From contig OU862917.1 of NCBI GenBank assembly GCA_917880885.1, positions 28,384,104-28,448,103 on the forward strand: a stretch of 64,000 nt of DNA, read 5' to 3'. This stretch comes from Limnephilus marmoratus. Its lineage: Eukaryota; Arthropoda; Insecta; Trichoptera; Limnephilidae. The position numbers and the translations under genes were made by a program. Shown piece by piece: positions 22,035 to 34,055 of this stretch. A model generated the notes under the pieces. It ran no database searches, was not told where the DNA came from, and saw only the letters and a program-made list of their open reading frames with translations. Position 1 is the first letter of the stretch, and each line of letters starts with the position of its first letter.

Positions 22035-22842
22035 AATTATCCACGGGTATCATCTATAAATTATAGCTCATGAACGACTGGTCCAAATTGGATAATTCTT
22101 TTTGAGTTGGTTTCGTTATTGTTCGGGCAAGGTTTGTATAAGACGACTCTGGAACAGCTGGAACTCTGGAGCTCTGGAATAATAAAATTTGTTTAAAATG
22201 AATCGCCGAAATCTATCTATAAATGCGCATAGCTTCCGAGCGAATGCACAAAATTGAATAATTCTTTCGTTGTTGTATTTGTTATTACTAGGACAAGTTT
22301 TGAATAAAATTACTGGTGAGCTCTGGCATAACGAAATTTGTTTAAAAATGATTCGCCGAAATGTAAGTACGCTCATAACTTCAGAACGACTGCACGCAAT
22401 TGAATAATTCTTTTTTTGTTGCGATCCTTATTGTTAGGACAAAGATTGTATACAACTACTGGTGAGCTCTGGCATTTTGAAATATATTTAAAAATTAATC
22501 GATGAAATGTAAGAACGCGCATAACTTCGGAACGACTGCACCTAATTGGGTAATTATTTTTTTGTTGTTATCGTTATTGTAAGGACAAGTTTTGAATAAA
22601 ACTACTGGTGAGCTCTGGCATTATGAAATTTGCATAAAAATGAATCGTCGAAATGTATGTACGCGTATAACTTCCGAAAGACTGCACCAAATTGAATAAT
22701 TCTTTTTTTGATATGTTTGTTTATTGGCTGGTGAGCTTTGGCATTACGAAATTTGCATAAAAATATTTCAATAGGTGGCACGCGAGCTGTTTGAAAACTA
22801 AATGTAACGGCAATGAAAGGTGAATTTATATGCATTTAATTA
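22035..22842. repeat. Helitron-type tandem array, unit about 155 bp, five units
   Basis: Each unit carries GCGCATAACTTCNGAACGAC, AATTGAATAATTCTTT, GGACAAG and GGTGAGCTCTGGCAT. The same unit occurs once inside the Helitron at 5416-5869, so this is the body of a Helitron-family element. It is interrupted at 22843 by the T run of a LINE derivative. Confidence 0.75.
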
Positions 22843-23155
22843 TTTTTTTACATGAGCTCAACACAGGAGACCCTGAGGAAAATAATTTCCCTCAGGGTCA
22901 TGTCATCTTTGGAGATGCTGGGTGAAGGGTTTTTTAAGGCAAAGAAGGAGATGAGAGTTCTGGGAAGGAAAAGGGTTTAAGGGGTGGGTAGGGGTCTGGG
23001 GTTCAGTGTGTCCTGGACATCCGCATCCAAGACCTAGACAAACCTCACCCCATGAACCCTACTAAATCACCAAACGTAGCGAACCACTTGGAGTGACCTA
23101 CGGCATAGGTGTTGGTTATCCAATAAAGGTCAAATTTGGGGATTTGTATTTCTAC
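22843..23155 (-). mobile_element. Non-autonomous LINE derivative
   Basis: A T run, then the tail hairpin AGACCCTGAGG...CCTCAGGGTC region, the fixed junction, and the reversed 5' UTR (CACCAAACGTAGCGAACCAC, GGTGTTGGTTATCCAATAAA). The first tail-hairpin pair is changed on both sides relative to the full LINE. Confidence 0.75.
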
Positions 23156-23385
23156 ATAACATTATAAACAACGGGTACCCGGCATGCGTTGCAACATCAC
23201 TGTAACCTCGGGGTCAACTTAACTGTAATGGTTCCATTCCAAGTTCCGGGAAACTACATTAAAATGCAAGCGCCATGCAAAAGCATGCAATGTATTATAA
23301 AACTATATACAAAGGGTACCCGGCATGCATTACAAGGTCACTGCAACCTCAGGTAGAACTCAGGATGAAATTATGCAGTGTTAAA
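23156..23385. repeat. Tandem array, unit about 130 bp, two units
   Basis: Units share ACGGGTACCCGGCATGCGTT, CACTGTAACCTCGGGGTC and TGTAATGGTTCCATTCCAAG. The same unit recurs at 24700-25128 and 25340-26090. Confidence 0.8.
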
Positions 23386-24650
23386 CTTTTTTTTTTACAT
23401 TAGCCCCACACAGGAGGCTCCAAGGAAAACAATTTCCCTAGGGGCCTATGTCATCTTTGAGGATGCTGTGCGGAGGGTTTTTAAGGGAAAGGAAGGAGAA
23501 GAAGATATGGGAAGGAAAAGGGTATGAGGGGTGTTAAGTAATCTGGGGGTCAGTGTGGCCAGGAGTGACGGACGTGTGAATCTATTCCTCACACTGCGGT
23601 GCAAGGCGAAGGGTTGGGAAAATCTGGGTGGAGAGGTCAAAATCCTTCCTCAATCAGTCTCCTCTGATCCAACCCGCCACGCAAAGGTTGGGCAAACGTA
23701 TCCTCCACCAAGACCTAGACAAATACATTTTTTTCAAGACCTAGACAAATACATACAGTTTCTGAATACAATAATGATCTCTGGCATCACGAAATTACGC
23801 GAGTAAAGGCCCGTTCTGAATCCTAGGGGCCTATGTCATCTTTGAGGATGCTAAGCGGAGGGTTTTTCAAGGGAAAGGATGGAGAAGAAGATGTGGGAAG
23901 GAAAAAGGTATGAGGGGTGGGTAGGAATCTGGGGGTCAGTGTGGCCAGGAGTGACAGACGTATGAATCTATTCCTCACACTGCGGTGCAAGGCGAAGGGT
24001 TGAGAGAATCTGGCTGGAGAGATAAAAAGCCTCCCTCAATCAGTCTCCTCCGATCCAGCCCGCCACGCAGTGACATCTTTGAGGATGCTGTGTGGAGAGT
24101 TTTTTAAGGGAAATGGTGGAAAGAAGATATGGGAAGGAAAAAGGTATGAGGGGTGGGTAGGAATCTGGGGGTCAGTGTGGCCAGGAGTGACAGACGTATG
24201 AATCTATTCCTCACACTGCGGTGCAAGGCGAAGGGTTGAGAGAATCTGGCTGGAGAGATAAAAAGCCTCCCTCAATCAGTCTCCTCCGATCCAGCCCGCC
24301 AAGCAGTGGTTGGGCGAACGTATCCGCCACCAAGATCTAGACAAATACATACAGTTTCAGAATACAATAATGAGCTTTGTATCATGAAATTACACGAGAA
24401 AAGGCCCTTTCTGAATCCTAGGGGCCTGTGTCATCTTTGAGGATGCTGTGGGGTGGGTTTTTTAAGGGAAAGGAAGGAGAAGAAGATATGGGAAGGAAAA
24501 AGGTATAAGCGGTGTTTAGGAATCTGGGGTCAGTGTGGCCAGGAGTGACCAACGTATAAATCTATTCCTCACACTGCGGTGCAAGGCGAAGGGTTGGGAG
24601 AATCTGGCTGGAGAGGTCAAAAGCCTTCCAATAATTATGGTAACAAGGGA
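23386..24650 (-). repeat. Four consecutive LINE-derivative fragments
   Basis: Four blocks (about 23391, 23820, 24070 and 24415) each run from the reversed tail (GTCATCTTTGAGGATGCTGT) through GGGTGGGTAGGAATCTGGGG and CACACTGCGGTGCAAGGCGA to a CTCCGATCCAGCCCGCC-like end. Two are closely similar. A local amplification of one inserted piece explains the head-to-tail order better than independent insertions. Confidence 0.7.
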
Positions 24651-24699
24651 AAGGACAAGAGGGAGATTAATGGACCTTTTGTCCGTAAATAAATACATT

Positions 24700-25128
24700 T
24701 TATACAGCGGGTACCCGGCATGCGTTGCAAGGCCACTTTAACCTCGGGGTCCATTAAACTGTAATGGTTCCATTCCAAATCTCGGAAAACAACATTATAT
24801 AGCAAGCGCCTGTACTTTAACATTATATTCAACGGATACCTGGCATGCGTTGCAAAGTCACTGTAACCTCGGGGTCAACTTTACTGTAATGGTTCCATTT
24901 CAATTCCTGGGAAATAACTTTTTAAAGCAAGTGCCTGCAATATATAACATGATATACAACGGTTACTCGGCATGCGTTGCAAGGTCACTGTAACCCCGGG
25001 GTCAACTTAACTGTAATGGTTCCATTCCCATTCCTGGGAAATTACATTTTAGTGTAATCGCTGCACTACATAACATTATATACAGCGGGTACCCGGCATG
25101 CGTTGCAAGGTCACTGTTACCTCAGGTT
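24700..25128. repeat. Tandem array, unit about 125 bp, four units
   Basis: Four GGGTACCCGGCATGCGTTGC-type units at about 24712, 24833, 24960 and 25085, diverged from each other. Same family as the other two blocks. Confidence 0.8.
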
Positions 25129-25335
25129 TTCAGACGAGAGTTCTGGGAAGGAAAAATGTTTAAGGGGTGGGTAGGAATCTGGGGGTCAGTGTGTCCTGGG
25201 CATCCACCTCCAAGACCTAGACAGACCTAACCCCATGAACCCGGGCACCCCTACTAAATCACCAAACGTAGTGAACAACTTGAGGTGACCTATGGCAGAG
25301 GTGTTGGTTATCCAATAAAGGTCAACTTTGTGGAT
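25129..25335 (-). mobile_element. LINE-derivative fragment
   Basis: Reversed 3' and 5' UTR parts, ending GGTGTTGGTTATCCAATAAA as at 23100. The 22960-23400 and 25135-25600 segments are parallel, which points to duplication of a LINE fragment together with the satellite. Confidence 0.7.
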
Positions 25336-26195
25336 TTGTATTTCTACATAACATTATATACAACGGGTACCCGGCATGCGTTGCAACATCACTGTAATCT
25401 CGGGGTCAACTTAACTGTAATGGTTCCATTCCAAGTTCCGGGAAACTACATTATAATACAAGTGCCTTGCAAACGCCAGCTTTATATTAAAAAATTATAT
25501 ACAAAGGGTACCCGGCATGCGTTGCAACATCACTGTAACCTCGGGGTCAACTTAACTGTAATGGTTCCATTCCAAGTCCAGGGAAACTACATTATTATGC
25601 AAGCGCCTTGCAAATGCCTGCACTATATTATAACATTATATACAACGGGTACCCGGCATGCGTTGCAAGGTCACTGTAACCTCGAATTGAACTTAACTGT
25701 TATGGTTCCATTCCAAGTTCCAATAAACTACATTATAATGCAAGCGCCTTGCAAACGCCTGCAATATATTATAACATTATATACAACGGGTATCCGGCAT
25801 GCGTTGCAAGATCACTGTAACCTCGGGGTCAACTAAACTGTAATGGTTCTATTCCAAGTTCCGGGAAACTACATTATAATACAAACGCCTGCTTTATATT
25901 ATAACATTATATACAAAGGGTACCCGGCATGCGTTGCAACATCACTGTAACCTCGGGGTCAACTTAACTGTAATGGTTCCATTCCAATTCCTGGGAAATT
26001 ACATTTTAATGCAAGCGCTGCACTACATAACATTATATACAACGGGTACCCGGCATGCGTTGCAAGGTCACTGTGAACTCAGGTTTCTTCATATATTTAA
26101 TTTAACACACACTCCTCCTCGCTTCATCCACGTTCACACGTCAAATCGCATAGTGTCTTAACCCGTCAGTTGCTTCTGCAACGGGCAAAACCTAG
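25336..26195 (+). mobile_element. Six-unit satellite array ending in a Helitron 3' terminus
   Basis: Six units of 125-140 bp begin at about 25364, 25505, 25645, 25786, 25915 and 26040. After the last, CACACTCCTCCTCGCTTCAT leads to a hairpin TTGCTTCTGCAA inside CCGT...ACGGG, then CAAAACCTAG ending at 26195 before a T. The same terminus closes the array at 31340. Long frames through the array only reflect the near in-frame unit length. Confidence 0.75.
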
Positions 26196-26204
26196 TATAT
26201 ATAT

Positions 26205-26590
26205 TAATGCACAGTTTTGGGGTAGGTCGGGAAAAACCTCACTTTTGATTTGAGGGGAAAAGCGACCACTCTGCCCCTCGGGTGGGTGAAACGACAAGGG
26301 TCACTTTGGCTCGCGGCCGTTTGGTAAGGGTCAAAGCTCACTTTCGATTTGAGGGGAAAAGCGACCACTTTGCCCCTCGGGTGGGTGAAACCTCACGGGT
26401 CACTTTGGCTTGCGAAAATTTGGTAAAATTTGGCAAGCCAAATTGATCTCTAAGCTCATCCGATTTCAAAGGCCCCACGGTTCACTCTTCTTCGAAGCGA
26501 ATTCATTGTATCTATCTCTTTTCAAATGCCTGCAAAAGTTGAGAAAGATGTAGCGAAAATCTCCCATACAAAACTGATTTCGCTAGGTAC
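26205..26590 (+). repeat. Dispersed repeat, copy 2
   Basis: Second copy of the 21105-21470 repeat, with the GAGGGGAAAAGCGACCACT block duplicated internally. It abuts the Helitron terminus. Confidence 0.8.
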
Positions 26591-27379
26591 GCAGATTTTA
26601 AATGTCATCTTTCATTTTTCGTTTTCCCACCGGCCGACTGGCATACGCGATTTTGTCGAAAATATCACGCTTGGAAGCCAAAATTTAGTGAAATTCCGTC
26701 AACAAGAGTTTTTCAAAGGTCAATTGACCGTCATAATTATCACTTTTCTCAAAAACATCGTTGTAATATTCATTTGAAAACTGACGTGTGCAAAAAAACA
26801 ACATAAAAGTCGAGTATTGAAACTAATGTTTAAAAAAAATGTATACTTTTAACGGAGCCACCTATCGGCAGAGTCGAGAAGCAAAGCTTTTCGTTAGAAA
26901 AAATCAAATTTCTATCAAAAATTTCAAATTAAAACGTTCGAAATTGGAGTAAAAAAATTATGCATCGTGTAGGCAGAATTCCACGGGCAGTTTCATTCTT
27001 TATTGTCGTTTTGAGGGTGATTAAAAAGAGACCGCTCGAAAAATTATTAATTTTTTTTTCTTTATTATTTCTGACTTTTGATTTTTTTTTTTTTTGTTAC
27101 AGAAAATCGATTCGGACAGTCGCATTAAGATTTGGGAAGAGCAGATTCATATCTGAAATGAAGATGTGAATAATTTTTTAGTTTTTCAAACATTTCTCAT
27201 AATAAAATATACATTTATTAATAAAAGAGCATGTGTGTCAATGAATTCAAAAGATTGATACATAAAAAATGTCAATTCCAAAAAAAAAGGGTTTAAAAAA
27301 TATTTTTTTTAAAACGCAGAGTTAATTTAAATTTTTTTAAATTGTTTTTAAAAATAACTTCAATCCTGAACTACCTGCG
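26591..27379. other. Nothing recognised
   Basis: AT-rich. Short frames have no recognisable product. Confidence 0.4.
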
Positions 27380-27399
27380 ATTTAGGAAATTTACCCGAA

Positions 27400-27660
27400 G
27401 CCCGCTGATTGGCTGGAACGTGATTGGCTGGGAACTCCAACCAATCAAAACGACATTAGGGGTGCCGTATTACTAGAGGCCCCCTGATTGGCTGACGGTA
27501 TTTGGGCGTGGCGACGGCCATTATTAAATGTTTTATTTTTAATTTTTATTGGCTGAGCGTATTTGGGCGTGGCGACGGCCATTATTAAATGTTTTATTTT
27601 TCATTTTTATTGGCTGAGCGTATTTGGGCATGGCGACGGCCATTATAAAATGATTTTTTT
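27400..27660. repeat. CCAAT/GC-box tandem repeat, 61-bp period
   Basis: Three units start at 27487, 27548 and 27609, each ATTGGCTGA...GTATTTGGGCGTGGCGACGGCCATTAT (third with GGGCATGG). Extra ATTGGCTGG and CCAATC boxes precede them. Each unit therefore has a CCAAT box, a GGGCGTGG box and an AATGGCCG motif at fixed spacing. Confidence 0.8.
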
Positions 27661-27859
27661 TTGTATTTAAGCTTGATGACGTTATATTGGTTGGATTACT
27701 GATTTGACGATGGCTTTTGCTTGAATTCAGGATTCATAATATTATTTTTTTAATGCGCTAAAATTCAGTTTCAAGATTTTTTTTTCGTAAATAATTAAAA
27801 AAAAATTATAGCGCAATTTTTGTGAAATATAAACATAGGAATTCTGTACTACGTTCTGG

Positions 27860-30800
27860 CATCATGAAATTATGCATGGCTAACCGTTCATCGTATTGCG
27901 ATGAAACTTTTAGGATTTGATGTGAGCATGCCTACAATGGTGTCTTTATATTTCAGCTCGGCAGATTTCAGCTGCTAGGCCCTGCGGGCGGCTTTATATG
28001 TAAGTATGTTTAAACGCTAAGATTTGCCAAACCATTCATCCGATTGCGATGAAACTTCAAGAATTTGATGTGTGCATGCCTGCAATGGTGTTTTTACACT
28101 TCAGCTTGGCAGGTTTCTGCTGCTAGGCCCTGTATGCGGCTTTATATATAATTATGTTAAAACGCTAAGCTTTGCCAAACCATTCATCCGATTGCGATGA
28201 AACTTTAAGGATTTGATGTGTGCATGCCTGCAATGGTGTTTTTATACTTCAGCTTGGCAGATTTCAGCTGCTAGGCCCTGCGGGCGGCTTTATATGTAAG
28301 TATGTTTAAACGCTAAGCTTTGCCAAACCATTCATCCGTTTGCGATGAAACTTTAAGGATTTGATGTGTGCATGCCTCCAATGATGTAAATATACTTCTG
28401 TTTGGCAGGTTTCTGCTGCTAGGCCCTGTGGGCGGCTTTATATATAATTATGTTTAAACGCTAAGATTTGCCAAACCATTCATCCGATTGCGATGAAACT
28501 TCAAGAATTTGATGTGTGCATGCCTGCAATGGTGTCGTTATACTTCAGCTTGGCAGATTTCTGCTGCTAGGCCCTGCGGGCGGTTTTATATATGAATATG
28601 TTTAAACGCTAAGCTTTGCCAAACCATTCATCCGATTTCGATGAAACTTTAAGGATTTGTTGTGTGCATGCCTGCAATGGTGTCTTTATTCTTCAGCTTG
28701 GCAGATTTCAGCTGCTAGGCCCTGCGGGCGGCTTTATATGTAAGTATGTTTAAACGCTAAGCTTTGCCAAACCATTCATCCGATTGCGATGAAACTATGG
28801 AAAGTTGATGTGTGCAGGCCTCCAATGATGTATATATACTTCTCTTTGGCAGGTTTCTGCTGCTAGGCCCTGTGGGCGGCTTTATATATAATTATGTTTA
28901 AACGCTAAGATTTGCCAAACCATTCATCCGATTGTGATGAAACTTTAAGGATTTGATGTGTGCATGCCTGCAATGGTGTCTTTATACATCAGCTTGGCAG
29001 GTTTCTGCTGCTAGGCCCTGTGGGCGGCTTTATATATAATTATGTTTAAACGCTAAGCTTTGCCAAACCATTCATCCGATTGCGATGAAACTTTAAGGAT
29101 TTGATGTGTGCATGCCTGCAATGGTGTTTTTATACTTCAGCTTGGCAGATTTCAGCTGCTAGGCCCTCCGGGTGGCTTTATATGTAAGTATGTTTAAACG
29201 CTAAGCTTTGCCAAACCATTCATCCGTTGGCGATGAAACTTTAAGGATTTGATGTGTGCATGCCTCCAATGATGTAAATATACTTCTGTTTGGCAGGTTT
29301 CTGCTGCTAGGCCCTGTGGGCGGCTTTATATATAATTATGTTTAAACGCTAAGATTTGCCAAACCATTCATCCGATTGCGATGAAACTTCAAGAATTTGA
29401 TGTGTGCATGCCTGCAATGGTGTCGTTATACTTCAGCTTGGCAGATTTCTGCTGCTAGGCCCTGCGGGCGGCTTTATATATGAATATGTTTAAACGCTAA
29501 GCTTTGCCAAACCATTCATCCGATTTCGATGAAACTTTAAGGATTTGATGTGTGCATGCCTGCAATGGTGTCTTTATTCTTCAGCTTGGCAGATTTCAGC
29601 TGCTAGGCCCTGCGGGCGGCTTTATATGTAAGTATGTTTAAACGCTAAGCTTTGCCAAACCATTCATCCGATTGCGATGAAACTATGGAAAGTTGATATG
29701 TGCATGCCTCCAATGATGTATATATACTTCTCTTTGGCAGATTTCTGCTGCTAGGCCCTGCTGGCGGCTTTATATATAATTATGTTTAAACGCTAAGATT
29801 TGCCAAACCATTCATCCGATTGTGATGAAACTTTAAGGATTTGATGTGTGCATACCTGCAATGGTGTCTTTATACATCAGCTTGGCAGGTTTCTGCTGCT
29901 AGGCCCTGCGGGCGGCTTTATAAATAAGTATGTTTAAACGCTAAGATTTGCCAAACCATTCATCCGATTGCGATGAAACTTTAAGGATTTGATGTGTCCA
30001 TGCCTGCAATGGTGTCTTTATACTTCAGCTTGGCAGATTTCATCTGCTAGGCCCTGCGGGCGGCTTTATGTATGGGTATGTTTAAACGCTAAGCTTTGCC
30101 AAACCATTCATCCGATTGCGATGAAACTTTGGTGATTTGATGTGTGCATGCCTGCAATGGTGTTTATATACTTCTGTTTGGCAGGTTTCTGCTGCTAGGC
30201 CCTGTGGGCGGCTTTATATATGAGTATGTTTAAACGCTAAACTTTGCCAAACCATTCATCCGATTGCAATGAAACTTTAAGAATTTGATGTGTGCATGCC
30301 TGCAATGGTGTTTTTATACTTCAGCTTGGCAGATTTCAGCTGCTAGGCCCTGCGGGCGGCTTTATATGTAAGTATGTTTAAACGCTAAGCTTTGCCAAAC
30401 CATTCATCCGTTTGCGATGAAACTTTAAGGATTTGATGTGTGCATGCCTCCAATGATGTAAATATACTTCTGTTTGGCAGGTTTCTGCTACTAGGCCCTG
30501 CGGGCGGCTTTATAATTAAGTATGTTCAAACGCTAAGATTTGCCAAACCATTCATCCGATTGCGATGAAACTTTAAGGATTTGATGTGTGCATGCCTGCA
30601 ATGGTGTCTTTATACTTCAGCTTGGCAGTTTTCTGCTGCTAGGCCCTGCGGGCGGCTTTATATGTAAGTATGTTTAAACGCTAAGCTTTGCTAAACCATT
30701 CGTCTGATTGCGATGAAACTTTGGGGATTTAATGTGTGCATACCTGCGATGGAGTCTGAATACTTCTGTATGGCAAGTTTCTGCTGCTAGACCCTGCAGG

Positions 30801-31340
30801 CGGCTTTATATATAAGTATGTTTAACCGCTAAGCTTTGCTAAACCATTCATTCGATTGCGATGAAACTTTGGGGATTTGATTGCTGCATCCCTTCGATTC
30901 TTTCTGCATAAAATAGTGAGCTCGGGCATCATAAAATTACTCATTGCTAAACCGTTCATCCGATTGGGATGAAACTTTTGGGATTAGAAGTGCACATCCC
31001 TTTGATTTGATGTGTGTATGCCCGCGATGGTTTTTGTATACAATAGTAAGCTCTGGCATCATAAGATTATGCATTGCTAAACCGTTCATCCGATTGCGAT
31101 GAAATTTTGGGGATTTGATGTGCACATGCCGGCGATGGTTTCTGTATACAAAAGTGAGCTCTGGCATCATGAAATTATGCATTGCTAAACCTTTAACCGA
31201 TTGCAATGAAAATTTGATAATAATCCGATTGATATTGATATTTAATTTAACACACACTCCTCCTCGCTTCATCCACGTTCACACGTCAAATCGCACAATT
31301 TTTTAACCCGTTAGTTGCTTCTGCAACGGGCAAAACCTAG
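27860..31340 (+). mobile_element. Helitron-like element with a 148-bp satellite array
   Basis: About 20 units of 146-150 bp, each with ACGCTAAGCTTTGCCAAACC, ATTCATCCGATTGCGATGAA, TGTGTGCATGCCTGCAATGG and CTGCTAGGCCCTGCGGGCGG, from about 27870 to 30860. Three variant units with GAGCTCTGGCATCAT follow to 31200. The element ends with the same hairpin and CAAAACCTAG (31331-31340) as at 26195. No helicase or Rep gene is present, and the 5' end was not fixed. Confidence 0.75.
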
Positions 31341-31384
31341 TTGATAATTATTGAGCTGAATTCACTATTATTTTAAAAACGCAA

Positions 31385-31512
31385 AATCTTTTAAAAATTT
31401 GACCGATATATCGATATTTTTTCCTCGATATATCGACGTCAATATTGATATTTTAATAAATATCGATACATCGATATATCGATATTTTTTTTCACTTTCG
31501 ACATCCCTAAGT
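31385..31512. repeat. TATCGATA-rich repeat, second block
   Basis: CGATATATCGATATTTTTTC and similar words, ending CACTTTCGACATCCCTA. Related to 20486-20600 in opposite orientation. Confidence 0.5.
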
Positions 31513-31975
31513 CATGGTCCTGTTTTGGACCTAGCGCTCGATAGGTCTTGGGTAAACTGGCTACATCGGTTTAATTTCATATTGGTATAAATACATACAG
31601 TTTTTAAGCGTTATTATTATTATATTCAAACGGTAAAGGTCAATTAAATAAAAAGTGCCAGAAAAAACCTAGCTTTTTCTGATAACAAAACTAAATTCAT
31701 AAAATGTCATTATTAAGATAGAGATAGAGTGTGCCGAAGTAGATATTTTCGTCGATAATACGGATTCAAAAAAAAAGTGCTGGCACTGTTAAAAAATACT
31801 AACTAAATATATTGTGTCAATAATTGTCTCTCTATGCATGCCTCGCTTATTTCTTATGTCTCTTACCACTCATTGTAATGTGTTACTTGAGTGAGCTTGA
31901 ATGTAATTCTGTATTTTTATTTGTGATGTTTTAGTGTTTTCTAATTTTACATGTTTCTGTATTTAATCGTATGTA
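31513..31975. other. Nothing recognised
   Basis: AT-rich sequence before the T-rich tail of the next retroposon remnant. Confidence 0.4.
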
Positions 31976-31979
31976 ATTG

Positions 31980-33205
31980 TAGATTTTTTATTTTTTTTTA
32001 TTTTTATTTTTATTGAAACATTTAACAAGGTTACAATTTCACAACATAATATAACATCAATATTTCAATCACTCTCCTAATAAACCAGCTGCTTGTGTTT
32101 AGGAGACGACAACTAAATATTTTTACATCTGTTTAAATTAAAACAAAAAAATATTAGTAATTTAACAAAAAACATTTGTGATTTTATGAGAAAATACGGA
32201 TAAAAGTAATGAAAATATAGGTTAGTTAATAAATGATTCAAAGAATTGATAAGGCAAAACAATAAGTAAAGTTATGAGGTGGTACTAGAGTATTTTAATT
32301 TAATTTTTTTTATATGTGTCGTAGTTTACTTCGGATCGTATATCAAAATTTATTAAATAATTTTATTCCATTGAATATATAGTGATGTTGTGCTGTTGTG
32401 GTTCGTACTAGTGGTACGGTTAGTCCTCCAACAGATAGTATTCTTTTGCTAATATTTAATTGTGGTAAATTATTTTTATTAAAGAAATCTTTATGTAATT
32501 GTAGTAGTGCAATTTTGTCATAAATTTTTGTAAGTGGGGGAACCGGGTAATCTTGGAAACATTTATTGTTGGGTAGTAGGTAATAGGGCTTTTTTAAGAT
32601 AATTTTTATTAATATTTTTTTAATTCTTTCCAATGGAAGTAGGGATGATTTATATGCACCCCCCAAGCCACGATTCCATATTGTAGTACAGAGTGCGCAA
32701 GTGCATAATAAATGTCTTTTAGTATTTTTAATGATATAGTATTTCTTAGTCTATAAAATATATAGATCAGTTTTCTCATTTTGTCTAGAGTGGGATTTAT
32801 TTGACTTTTCCATTTGATGTTATTATCGATAATTATTCCAAGATATTTTATTTCTTTTTTACTACTAATGTGTATACAGTTTGAGTTACAGGATGCGATT
32901 CTTAGTGGGCAATTTTTTTCGTGAATTTTTATGTTTAGATTTATATTTGAGATATTCCCTGTTAAGGTATAAAATGTGTTTTTTCGACATTTAGTGTCAA
33001 TAAGTTTTCGTCAAACCACAGTTTTACGATATTTATTGCATTATTAGCTGATACTTCGACCTCATTCCAAGAATTTCCTTCAATAGTTATCACTGTATCA
33101 TCTGCGTAAGATATAATGTTTTCGATGTTTTTTGTATTTGTGTACAAATAACTGAGTTTTATAACTGGATTGTTCTCACGTAAGTGCAAACATCTGTAAA
33201 ACGCA
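31980..33205 (-). pseudogene. 5'-truncated non-LTR reverse transcriptase remnant
   Basis: Minus-strand frames, broken by stops and shifts, give IISYADDTVITIEGNSW (the RT catalytic YADD), then LWFDENLLTLNVEKTHFI, IKYLGIIIDNNIKWKSQI, ALAHSVLQYGIVAWG and a C-terminal part VPPLTKIYDKIALLQLHKDF. This is the C-terminal half of a Jockey/CR1-like RT, 5'-truncated just before the YADD box. A T-rich stretch at 31980-32020 would be the poly-A tail. The full endonuclease and fingers are missing. Confidence 0.8.
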
Positions 33206-33389
33206 GTATCTTTATCTTTATCTTTCTTTTTACTATACTGAGTATAAAATTAAGTCGGTCACGCTGTACATATGTGCGCTTAGATCTTTTAAACTACGCA
33301 ACGGATTTTTAAGCGGAAGGTTTTAAGGTATATAATTTTTCAAGGTTTTGTGAAATCCACCACTCTATCTATCAATCTATCTTTTGCTA

Positions 33390-34055
33390 AGTACACCTAC
33401 CTGAGGTGCCTACCTTCTGCCGACAGACTAGCTCAGAGGAGACTATCATCAGGGTGGTAGGATCTCTGAGGCGTTTGTGTGGCATCCCTGAAATAAGCTC
33501 AAATCCTACGGGCTGGGGGAGACAGTGAAACAAGTGGCTACGGTAAATAACAGTTGTATTGGGTAGAATTCTTTCGTAAACACAATGATACAATAATGCA
33601 AGCAGAGTAGTACAGGGTAGCAACAGTAATTCTATCTAAATCGGGTGAATTTGGCCCTAAAATCTCTCTGGGGGCGGTCATTTATCTTCGCGTTGAATTT
33701 ACATGGAACACACGCAATAAAGAGGGGTTAAATAGCTCATGGTACTCACAGCAGCAGGCTGGTCTCTTGGAGATTCGGTTATGTGGAGGGGAAATTAGCC
33801 GTTCTTGGCATTCCCGCCAGTCACTAGGCAAAATAACAACCGCCATAGCGGCGTTGTGGAATGTTCCGGAACAGTGCGGCGTGGTTCACGATACACGTGC
33901 GCCCAGAGCGGGCTCGGGAGGAGAATGGCGGGCTCGCTAGTCGGCCGACCGAGGCTGGCGTTCCGCCGCCGTCAGCGCGCGGCGAGGGAGCGAAACTGTT
34001 TGTCTGTACAGTGGCGTGCGCTCCAATTTGAGAGGAGGCGTTTCGTATATCGTAA
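33390..34055 (-). repeat. Candidate solo LTR
   Basis: On minus it starts TGTTACGATATACGAAACGC, is CpG-rich, and contains GAGCTATTTAACCCCTC as a TATA-like site followed by TTTATTGCGTG. It is far more GC-rich than its surroundings. It appears inserted in a Helitron whose 3' end is at 34339. The lower boundary and target duplication are not clear. Confidence 0.4.

Noticed and set aside
25285..26161. 183-codon and 75-codon frames repeating GTRHALQ-type words
   Set aside because: They are translations of the satellite array, not genes.
21105..26590. LTR pair made by the two copies of the dispersed repeat
   Set aside because: The copies differ in internal duplications, lack TG...CA ends and a primer site, and enclose unrelated Helitron sequence.
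28006..30860. CRISPR-like array
   Set aside because: Units are contiguous 148-bp satellite monomers without unique spacers, in a eukaryotic context.
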